A stretch of DNA of 15,762 nucleotides from Methanobacteriota archaeon (lineage in GTDB: Archaea; Thermoplasmatota; Thermoplasmata; RBG-16-68-12), in contig VBMM01000036.1 in assembly GCA_005878415.1 (NCBI GenBank), forward strand, positions 1 to 15,762, in the 5' to 3' direction. The notes under the pieces were generated by a model. The model did no database searches. It was not told where the DNA came from and worked only from the letters and a program-made list of their open reading frames with translations. Positions 6,839 through 12,036 of this stretch are shown piece by piece; the stretch's first letter is position 1; every line of letters begins with the position of its first letter. A program made the translations under genes and the position numbers.

Positions 6839-7138
6839 ATGGGTCCGGCGGTGGCTCCTCTGATCGGCATCGGTTCCCTGGATTGGCGCCGACCGATCGA
6901 TTCCACGGTACGCGGTCCGAGCCGCGGCAGCTTCCTGGGGTGGGACGGCGCGCCGGGCGTGGCGACGAAGCCTCGGGACCAGGAGCGATACCTGCGAGCC
7001 GAGCTCGGTTCGGACTGGCCCCTCCGCATGTTCCCGGGCGCCCGCACTCCGGAGGGCCCAGCGCACGAAAACCGTGACCCCGCCCCTGACTCGGGATTGC
7101 TCCGGCGACTCGCCCGGGCCTTCGCCGGGATCCTCTGA
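6839..7138 (+). CDS. Possible small hypothetical protein
   Basis: An open frame of 99 residues lies in an otherwise empty 550-base region (6632-7185). It has strongly GC-rich third positions, a balanced charge, three Trp, and a plausible hydrophilic sequence around DWRRPIDSTVRG and TKPRDQERYLRAELGSDWPL, ending in a basic amphipathic helix LLRRLARAFAGIL. The ATG at 6839 follows a G-rich stretch (CAGGGGGCGG at 6825-6834) about 4 bases upstream. It ends just before the promoter of the next gene. There is no recognisable domain and no clear TATA box. In DNA this GC-rich, long open frames occur by chance, including on the opposite strand here, so the call is tentative. Apart from this and the regulator promoter, I see nothing else in the region. 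Confidence 0.35.
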   Translation: MGPAVAPLIGIGSLDWRRPIDSTVRGPSRGSFLGWDGAPGVATKPRDQERYLRAELGSDWPLRMFPGARTPEGPAHENRDPAPDSGLLRRLARAFAGIL

Positions 7139-7153
7139 CTTTTCCGTCGGCAT

Positions 7154-7160
7154 GCTTAAG
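7154..7160 (+). promoter_or_regulatory. TATA-like box for the six-TM protein gene
   Basis: GCTTAAG lies about 26-32 bases before the GTG at 7186. No Shine-Dalgarno is present between them, consistent with a leaderless transcript starting at or next to the GTG. Confidence 0.5.
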
Positions 7161-7185
7161 TCGCGCGCCCCCCGTCGCGCGCTCC

Positions 7186-7782
7186 GTGGCGGTTTCTCCG
7201 CCAATCCAATCTCCCGAGCCGCTCCGCCTGCCGCGAGGCAGCGTCCGCGGCGGCATTGCGGTCGTCGTCACCGCGACGTACGGCTATCTGCTGATCCTGG
7301 GCACGACCGTCCCGACGGTGGTCATCAACGCGGTGGTGGTCGTCGTCGCGTTCTACTTCGGGAGCCACGCGACGGCGATCCCGCCCCGGTCGCCCACCGC
7401 GCCGCCTCCCCCGCATCGTCCCCGGCTGGTCCGCGCGCTCCTCCTCCTCGGGTTCCTCGGCCTCGCGGGCTGGTTCCTCTGGCACAATCCCACGTTCTCG
7501 GGCATCCCGCTTGCCCTCACGGCCGTGCTCGAGGTCCTCGGAGGGTACGTCGGCGGATACGCCGTCTCATGGCTCGTGCATCGCCGCGCGCACACGAGCC
7601 CGGTCCGAAAGCGCCTCGCGACGTTCTTCCGCGACGCGACCGCGTTCGGGGCCCTCGCGCTCACGGGCTACATCTGCTACGCCCTCGCGACGAACCAGGT
7701 GAGCGCCTTCGCGGGCAAGGCGGAGGACGCGCTGTCGCTCGTCGTGACGTTCTACTTCGGCTCGCGAGTCATCGGTCACTGA
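7186..7782 (+). CDS. Six-TM integral membrane protein with duplicated VxFYFGS motif
   Basis: This 198-residue protein has about six hydrophobic segments: 22-39, 43-60, 83-100, about 108-130, 145-165 and 180-195. A Pro-rich loop (about residues 64-80) follows the first pair. I know no named family. Two segments end in the same motif: VVVVVAFYFGSH (FYFGS at 56-60) and LSLVVTFYFGSR (189-193). Each is preceded by a Tyr-containing helix (TATYGYLLILG; LTGYICYALA), which suggests an ancient duplication of a two-TM unit, one copy at each end. Similar FYFGS endings occur in small holin-like membrane proteins, but I would not assign that role. The GTG at 7186 is supported by the TATA-like box at 7154-7160. 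It is followed 80 bases later by the zinc-finger gene. Confidence 0.72.
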   Translation: MAVSPPIQSPEPLRLPRGSVRGGIAVVVTATYGYLLILGTTVPTVVINAVVVVVAFYFGSHATAIPPRSPTAPPPPHRPRLVRALLLLGFLGLAGWFLWHNPTFSGIPLALTAVLEVLGGYVGGYAVSWLVHRRAHTSPVRKRLATFFRDATAFGALALTGYICYALATNQVSAFAGKAEDALSLVVTFYFGSRVIGH

Positions 7783-7820
7783 CCGCCACGGAAAGGTTTC
7801 ATTTCGGATAAGCGGCCGGG

Positions 7821-7830
7821 AACCTATTTG
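7821..7830 (+). promoter_or_regulatory. TATA-like box for the zinc-finger gene
   Basis: AACCTATTTG lies about 33-42 bases before the ATG at 7863, which would give a leader of about ten bases. Another AT-rich patch, AAAGGTTTCATTT, at about 7793-7805 is further away and could instead be the terminator region of the preceding gene. Confidence 0.4.
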
Positions 7831-7862
7831 GTCGGGTCCGGGAACGGACGTCGCGGTCCCGC

Positions 7863-8279
7863 ATGGACGCGCTCCCCGTCGCCCTCACGGCGTTCCTGCT
7901 TTCGTGCGTCGCCGTGTTCGCGTGGGGATACCGCCGCGGGCCACACCCCGCATCCCGTCGGCGAGATTGGATGTGCCAGGTGTGCACGCAGCCAAACGAG
8001 TTCGCCCTCGATCGGTGTTGGAGCTGCGGTCACCGCATCGGCGACGTGAGACATGATGCGTCCCACATCCCGCTCGCGCGGCGATGGTCGTGTGCGTCGT
8101 GCGGCATCTGGAACGGAATCGCGCGGGACGACTGCTGGCAGTGCGGCCGCACGCGCACGCCTAGTGGATGTCCGGCGCCTCTTCTAGGAAGTCCCGCTCC
8201 CGCATCTCGCGGCGCTTCCAACCCTCGAGCTCCCCGACGAAGTACGGGAGCAGGCGCATCGAGACGTAGGAATTCATGA
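7863..8279 (+). CDS. Membrane-anchored protein with two RanBP2-type zinc fingers
   Basis: The N-terminal residues 3-23 form one membrane helix, followed by a basic stretch (YRRGPHPASRRR). Two zinc fingers match W-x-C-x2-C-x3-N-x6-C-x2-C exactly: residues 36-55 (W36, C38, C41, N45, C52, C55) and 75-94 (W75, C77, C80, N84, C91, C94). RanBP2-type fingers bind ubiquitin, RNA or proteins in eukaryotes; the role in this presumed archaeon is unknown. The fingers would face the cytoplasm if the positive-inside rule holds. The frame runs 138 residues to 8279, but the last 40 are Pro/Ser/Arg-rich and antisense to the convergent gene. A one-base indel would end it at the TAG of the CTAG at 8161-8164, right after the second finger. 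The true end is therefore doubtful, while residues 1-98 are well supported. Confidence 0.75.
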   Translation: MDALPVALTAFLLSCVAVFAWGYRRGPHPASRRRDWMCQVCTQPNEFALDRCWSCGHRIGDVRHDASHIPLARRWSCASCGIWNGIARDDCWQCGRTRTPSGCPAPLLGSPAPASRGASNPRAPRRSTGAGASRRRNS

Positions 8280-8430
8280 GCGGGATGCCGAGCTGCTCGG
8301 AGAAGACGAGCAGGTTGACCGCGTCGTTGTACCGGAGCCGCATCTTCATCGTCTCCGTGTACAGGTCGTACATGAAGAGCCCCCACAGGATCTCTTTCAC
8401 GACCCGAAGGGCCCGCCGGACGCGGCTCAC
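8161..8430 (-). CDS. Small helical protein, paralogue of the ArsA-operon protein at 11684-11983
   Basis: This 89-residue, mostly helical and charged protein has no known domain. Its core matches the 99-residue protein encoded ahead of the ArsA-like genes: LGIPLMNSYVSMRLLPYFVG aligns with LGVPVIPPYYSLKILPYAVP, and GWKRREMRERDF with SWKQRVFRERDF. Conserved features are the LG(I/V)P turn, S-(M/L)-(R/K)-(L/I)-LPY, W-K and the RERDF end. The GTG at 8430 is chosen over a GTG at 8484: GGGGAG lies just upstream, and the AT-rich box at 8465-8477 is then correctly placed as the promoter. It is divergent from the single-TM gene at 8522 and convergent with the zinc-finger gene. It is probably a second adaptor or partner protein for the same ATPases; this is inference. 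Confidence 0.75.
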   Translation of the reverse strand: MSRVRRALRVVKEILWGLFMYDLYTETMKMRLRYNDAVNLLVFSEQLGIPLMNSYVSMRLLPYFVGELEGWKRREMRERDFLEEAPDIH

Positions 8431-8464
8431 ACTCTCCCCGATCCGCGCGGATGGGCGGGCGCGG

Positions 8465-8477
8465 GTAAACGTTTTCC
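8465..8477 (-). promoter_or_regulatory. BRE/TATA-like box for the small helical protein gene
   Basis: The minus strand reads GGAAAACGTTTAC, about 35-47 bases before the GTG at 8430. It supports the shorter start, since it would lie inside the coding region if the gene began at 8484. Confidence 0.45.
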
Positions 8478-8491
8478 TTTCCACCCGAGGG

Positions 8492-8499
8492 CTTTAGGG
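8492..8499 (+). promoter_or_regulatory. TATA-like box for the single-TM protein gene
   Basis: CTTTAGGG is centred about 27 bases before the GTG at 8522, with no Shine-Dalgarno in between, suggesting leaderless transcription. It lies back to back with the minus-strand box at 8465-8477. Confidence 0.45.
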
Positions 8500-8521
8500 C
8501 CGCTCCGCACATCCCGCCGCC

Positions 8522-9157
8522 GTGGCGGACGTCGACTGGGGGCTGGTCGCGGTCTTCGCGCTGGCGGTCTTCTTCCTCGGATGGTACTACGCCGCCTTCG
8601 TCTACTCCCGGCGGCTGGCCGGCCGCGTCGCGACGGAACTCAAAGGCGCGGTCCTCGCCCTCGGCGGCACATCCCATATCCGGTGGTTCGGGACGACCGC
8701 GTTCCGGATGACGACCGAGGGGGCGAACGCCCCGTTCCGAGATGTCTCGGTCACGGTCACGCTTCGGCCCCGAGAGATGCCCATCAACTGGGCGATCGGG
8801 ACGGCCCAGGGGCGGCGGGATGCGGCGCTCGTGGAGGCATCGCTCCGCGCGAATCCGCGGATCGGGTTCGAGCTCATCGATCCGATGACCCGGATCGGTC
8901 GTCGGCGCGCCCGCACGAAAGGCGACTGGTCGACGGTCTCCCTGGACGGTCGGGAATTCCTCCTCTCCGCCGACGATGAGCGGGAGGCCCGCCGACTCTT
9001 CGAGGACCTAGGTTCGGCGTCGTTCGAGACGATTACGGCGTTGCACGTGACGGCGGGAAGCGAACCGGGGATCGCGGCCTCGGTTTCCGTCGAAACGGGG
9101 CACGCGGCGCGGGGAGTCGCGGCGATCCGGTCGCTCGCTGAGCGACTCGTCGGCTAG
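8522..9157 (+). CDS. Single-pass membrane-anchored protein of unknown function
   Basis: This 211-residue protein has one N-terminal membrane helix (about residues 6-28, WGLVAVFALAVFFLGWYYAA), then a soluble alpha/beta domain. Polar landmarks are ALGGTSHIRWFG, a strand pair with VSVTVTLRPREMPINWAIG, FELIDPMTRIGRRRAR, and a C-terminal AIRSLAERL helix. I do not recognise the family. The GTG at 8522 is supported by the TATA-like box at 8492-8499 and by the membrane helix beginning immediately. Its TAG shares the CTAG at 9154-9157 with the stop of the convergent 162-residue gene. It is divergent from the small helical paralogue, so it may belong to the same functional locus as the ArsA-like operon. 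Confidence 0.8.
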   Translation: MADVDWGLVAVFALAVFFLGWYYAAFVYSRRLAGRVATELKGAVLALGGTSHIRWFGTTAFRMTTEGANAPFRDVSVTVTLRPREMPINWAIGTAQGRRDAALVEASLRANPRIGFELIDPMTRIGRRRARTKGDWSTVSLDGREFLLSADDEREARRLFEDLGSASFETITALHVTAGSEPGIAASVSVETGHAARGVAAIRSLAERLVG

Positions 9158-9642
9158 TGGCAGCGGGCCCGTTCGAGCGGAGGGATGAACGCCTCGAGCA
9201 TCTCCGCGCTCCCCTTGTGCATGAACCGGAGGTCGACGCCGCGCTGCGTCTCATCGCAGCGGTATGCGACGTGAAGGACCGTATAGCGCTTCGTCCCGAA
9301 GAGTCCCAGGTTCGTGGCCCCGACGGCGTATGTGGCATCGTGCCCTCCGACCCGGCAGACGCCCGGGTGCGGATCGACGAGCTTCGGTGGAGGAATGGAT
9401 CCGCGGGCCGTCCGGACGCTCAGCTCGATCGCGCGTCGCGCCTTCGAATCGACGAGCAACGCGGACGCGCGCCCCTCCTGGGCCCAACGGACGCCTTCCC
9501 ACGGGATCGTATAGTCGATGTCCATGGGCGTGCGGCCCAGCCGAAGGTCCCAGTTCTCCGGGAGTCGGAGCATGAGGAAGTTCGACGGCCCGAGGACGAA
9601 GTGCGTTGCGGCGATCACGTGTTCGCGGGTCGTCGGCTTCAT
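9154..9642 (-). CDS. Unknown protein, last gene of the ArsA-like operon
   Basis: This 162-residue, probably cytoplasmic protein has no membrane helix or signal peptide. It appears beta-rich in the C-terminal half: HPGVCRVGGHDATYAVGATN, TKRYTVLHVAYRCDETQRGV and LRFMHKGSAEMLEAF, ending in ERARCH. The GGHDATY and late helix pattern loosely recalls small lipoprotein/PsbP-like folds, but I would not assign one. The ATG at 9642 overlaps the TGA of ATPase B in ATGA, so translation is coupled and the two products are probably made together and may interact. Three Cys (in GVCRV, YRCD and RCH) could form a metal site. Its stop interlocks with the stop of the convergent gene. Confidence 0.83.
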   Translation of the reverse strand: MKPTTREHVIAATHFVLGPSNFLMLRLPENWDLRLGRTPMDIDYTIPWEGVRWAQEGRASALLVDSKARRAIELSVRTARGSIPPPKLVDPHPGVCRVGGHDATYAVGATNLGLFGTKRYTVLHVAYRCDETQRGVDLRFMHKGSAEMLEAFIPPLERARCH

Positions 9643-10673
9643 GCCGTGCCCGCCAACTCGGCGGCGAAGGAGGGCGTGTACGACATCAGGTCCTCCGAGA
9701 CCCGGCGGACCATGTCGACGCCGGTGACCTCCGTCGAATAGAGCGGAATGTACCCGCGCACGAGAGGCCCAAGGTCTCGGTACAGGACCTTCATGTAAGC
9801 CGTTTGCTCGTGATACTTATTCGCCAGGTAGTCGCCCGCGCCCGTCTGGAGCGCGACGTCGGCACGCAAGACCTCGTTCACGATCACGCCGCCGATCGGG
9901 ATGTTGAACTTCTGGACCATCCCGATGAACCGACGGACGACCGCGATAGGCAGCGCGAGCGGCAAGGTGACGAAGAAGAACGCGGTCCGCTCGGGGTCCA
10001 CCAGGACCCCTTTCGCCTTCTCGAACCGCTCGTTCATCGAGATCAGGTCCGCCATGAGTGGGTCTTTGCGGACTTCCTCCATCACCTTCTCTTTGCGGAA
10101 AGACAGCTGGACCCGCATGCTCAGCGCCTCCTTGCGGGAGTCGATCATGCGAGTGAGCCAGAGACCGTAGATCTTGCTCAGGCCGATCAGCCGCACGGCA
10201 TTCGCGACCGCCGCGGTGTCGAAGATTACCCGGTCGAACGACTCGCCTTCCTTGAGGATGTAATCGACCATGCGGTCGAACATCGCGCTCTCCTCGAACG
10301 CGGGGTTCGTCGTGGCGATCTCGATGAACGGTCGGGCGTCAAGGGGAATGTCCGCCCACTTGAGGAACTCCTTGACGCGTCCTCGGATCGAGTTCCGGTA
10401 TCGCTCGACGACTTCGGATGTCTCGACCTCCACGGCGTGCACGTTCTTCGCGCCCTTCACCTCGACGACCTTGCCGCCGGACAAGCTCTGACCGAAGAGA
10501 CTCGACAGGGAGTGCACGGGGTTCAGGGACGCGAGGAGGACCCGATCCCCCTTTGATGCGAGGTGGTAGGCGAGGCCTGCCGCAGCGGCCGTCTTCCCGA
10601 CGCCGCCTTTCCCTCCGGTGAAGATGTACCGCATCTTCGGGCGCTGTTCGAGGAGTTCGAGGAGGGTCGTCAT
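9639..10673 (-). CDS. ArsA/Get3-like ATPase B, degenerate switch motifs
   Basis: This 344-residue SIMIBI-class ATPase is of the ArsA/TRC40 family, whose members are dimeric ATPases that energise arsenite efflux or deliver tail-anchored membrane proteins. The deviant Walker A GGKGGVGKT (residues 20-28) is intact. Switch I reads LNPVHSLSSLFG: the position of the catalytic Asp of the family's TDPAHSLSD motif is Asn51 (codon at 10521-10523). Switch II reads DTAAVANAVRL (152-162), whereas the family has DTAPTGHTLRL, so Gly-His is lost. IVNEV near residue 265 corresponds to the adenine-contacting VNQ. No CxxC zinc motif is visible. It should bind ATP but hydrolyse poorly, perhaps as the regulatory half of a heterodimer with ATPase A. 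It starts 9 bases after ATPase A and overlaps the next gene by ATGA. Confidence 0.9.
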   Translation of the reverse strand: MTTLLELLEQRPKMRYIFTGGKGGVGKTAAAAGLAYHLASKGDRVLLASLNPVHSLSSLFGQSLSGGKVVEVKGAKNVHAVEVETSEVVERYRNSIRGRVKEFLKWADIPLDARPFIEIATTNPAFEESAMFDRMVDYILKEGESFDRVIFDTAAVANAVRLIGLSKIYGLWLTRMIDSRKEALSMRVQLSFRKEKVMEEVRKDPLMADLISMNERFEKAKGVLVDPERTAFFFVTLPLALPIAVVRRFIGMVQKFNIPIGGVIVNEVLRADVALQTGAGDYLANKYHEQTAYMKVLYRDLGPLVRGYIPLYSTEVTGVDMVRRVSEDLMSYTPSFAAELAGTA

Positions 10674-10682
10674 CGCATCACG

Positions 10683-11675
10683 CTAGAACGCGGGACCGAA
10701 CAGCAGGTCGTGCGAGACCGTCTCGATCATGTCGAGGCCTCGCGGCTCGCGAGGATACATCGGGAGGACCGCGACGACCTTGCCCGCGAACTTCGAGCGG
10801 ATTTCGTCGAGGTACTTCTGCTGCATCCGCGTGCGATTCCGCAGGAACTCGACCGCCTCGCCGCCCTTCGCGTCCGCGAGTTCCGCCGGATAGACCTGGT
10901 TCACGATGAGGCCGGCCATCTGCAGGCCGAGCGCATCGAACATCTCCAGCGCCCGCTCCGTGTCGAGGATCGCCATCCGCTCCGGGATTAGGACCATGAA
11001 GAAGGACGTCCGGCGTTGGTCGACCATGAGATCCGTGAAGCGCGTGATCTTGGCCTGGATCTCCTGAAGCTCCTTCAGGACTTCGTCCTCCGAGATCTTG
11101 GCCCCTTTGAGGGTCGCTGCGACCGCTTCGTATTCCTGCGCCTTTTCTCGCGCCTCGGTAATCTTGCCGACCCACTTGCTCAGGATCCCCGCCATTGCGA
11201 TCATGCGCACGCCGTGGCCGAAGGGCGGCATGTCGAAGACGTAGAGGTCGTGCCCGCTCGTCGACACGAGGTCGGCCATCGCATCGTACGTCGCGGACTC
11301 GTACATCGCGGGCTCCGCGGACGTCGAGTCGATGTACTCCTCGATCTCGGTAGGCAACTCCGAGAGGCCGTACATCGTGAGGATCTTCTGCTTGACCTCC
11401 GCCTGGTAGTCGGCCACGCGCCGGTCCGCATCGATCTCGACGACGTCGAGGTTCGGGATCACGCGGACCTGCCCTTTGCCGAAGATGTCGCGATCGAAGA
11501 TGTCGCTCAGGCTCGCCTGGGGGTCGGTGGAAAAGCAGAGGACCTTGCGCGCCCGCTTCGATGCCATGTAGTGGCTCAGGCCGGCACTGCACGTCGTCTT
11601 GCCCAGGCCGCCCTTCCCCGCGAAGATCACGATCCCCGCGTCGCCTTTCTTCTCGAAGTAGGAGGCGAGGCCCAT
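10683..11675 (-). CDS. ArsA/Get3-like ATPase A, intact catalytic motifs
   Basis: This 330-residue ATPase belongs to the same family as its downstream neighbour. Deviant Walker A is GKGGLGKTT (residues 20-28). Switch I is STDPQASLSDIF with the catalytic Asp51 (codon 11523-11525). Switch II is DMPPFGHGVRM (148-158) with Gly-His kept. The adenine-contacting segment is LIVNQVYP. Both ATPases share a segment after the N-terminal third (EPAMYESATYDAMADLV here, NPAFEESAMFDRMVDYI in B), which supports paralogy. A long helical insert (about residues 170-210, EAREKAQEYEAVAATLKGAK onward) could be the client-binding region. There is no CxxC dimer motif and no arsenite-binding Cys cluster, and no arsenic genes are nearby, so arsenic export is unlikely. 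The ATG at 11675 follows the small helical gene by 8 bases. Confidence 0.92.
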   Translation of the reverse strand: MGLASYFEKKGDAGIVIFAGKGGLGKTTCSAGLSHYMASKRARKVLCFSTDPQASLSDIFDRDIFGKGQVRVIPNLDVVEIDADRRVADYQAEVKQKILTMYGLSELPTEIEEYIDSTSAEPAMYESATYDAMADLVSTSGHDLYVFDMPPFGHGVRMIAMAGILSKWVGKITEAREKAQEYEAVAATLKGAKISEDEVLKELQEIQAKITRFTDLMVDQRRTSFFMVLIPERMAILDTERALEMFDALGLQMAGLIVNQVYPAELADAKGGEAVEFLRNRTRMQQKYLDEIRSKFAGKVVAVLPMYPREPRGLDMIETVSHDLLFGPAF

Positions 11676-11683
11676 GGACTCCC

Positions 11684-11983
11684 TCAGAAGACCTGGTCCG
11701 TGAAGTCCCGCTCTCGGAACACGCGCTGCTTCCAGCTCTTGATGTTCGGCACCGCGTACGGGAGGATCTTCAGGGAGTAGTATGGCGGGATGACGGGCAC
11801 GCCGAGCATGTCGCCGAGCGTGATGAACATGAAGAGGTGCTCAAGGTACATCCGGGTCCGCAACGCCGCGGTCACGTGGCCGTGCGCCGCCATTCCGTAG
11901 AGGACGCCCTTCGCGGCGTCCCTGACCTTCCGTCCCCGGCTCTTCGGGTGCGGTGGTCCCTTCGAGTCCCCCAGCTGTCTCAC
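11684..11983 (-). CDS. Small helical protein, first gene of the ArsA-like operon
   Basis: This 99-residue protein has a basic N-terminus (KSRGRKVRDAAKGVLYG) followed by helices and the conserved core LGDMLGVPVIPPYYSLKILP, then SWKQRVFRERDF. No known domain is recognised, but it is clearly a paralogue of the protein encoded at 8161-8430. The middle helix (TRMYLEHLFMFITLGDMLGV) is amphipathic and could contact a membrane or a client. The GTG at 11983 is preferred over a TTG at 12013, because the box AAGGCTATTGAG at 12009-12020 then lies at promoter distance. It is 8 bases ahead of ATPase A, so the product is a likely adaptor or client of the ATPase pair; this is inference from operon position. 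Confidence 0.8.
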   Translation of the reverse strand: MRQLGDSKGPPHPKSRGRKVRDAAKGVLYGMAAHGHVTAALRTRMYLEHLFMFITLGDMLGVPVIPPYYSLKILPYAVPNIKSWKQRVFRERDFTDQVF

Positions 11984-12008
11984 CCTCGTCCACGTGATGC
12001 ATGCGGGG

Positions 12009-12020
12009 CTCAATAGCCTT
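12009..12020 (-). promoter_or_regulatory. Promoter of the ArsA-like operon
   Basis: The minus strand reads AAGGCTATTGAG in the 53-base gap after the CstA stop. It is centred about 32 bases from the GTG at 11983, so the operon probably has its own start rather than depending on read-through from the transporter gene. Confidence 0.5.
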
Positions 12021-12036
12021 GCCGCATTCCGACTGG

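Noticed and set aside
9606..10556. Plus-strand open frame of 316 residues
   Set aside because: Antisense shadow of ATPase B, with His/Asp/Arg-rich composition and no domain.
9639..11675. Arsenite efflux (ars) operon
   Set aside because: The ATPases lack visible arsenite-binding Cys clusters, and there is no ArsB, Acr3, ArsC or ArsD-like gene. The HTH gene at 6014 is only ArsR-fold, lacks a metal-binding Cys motif and is over 2.5 kb away.
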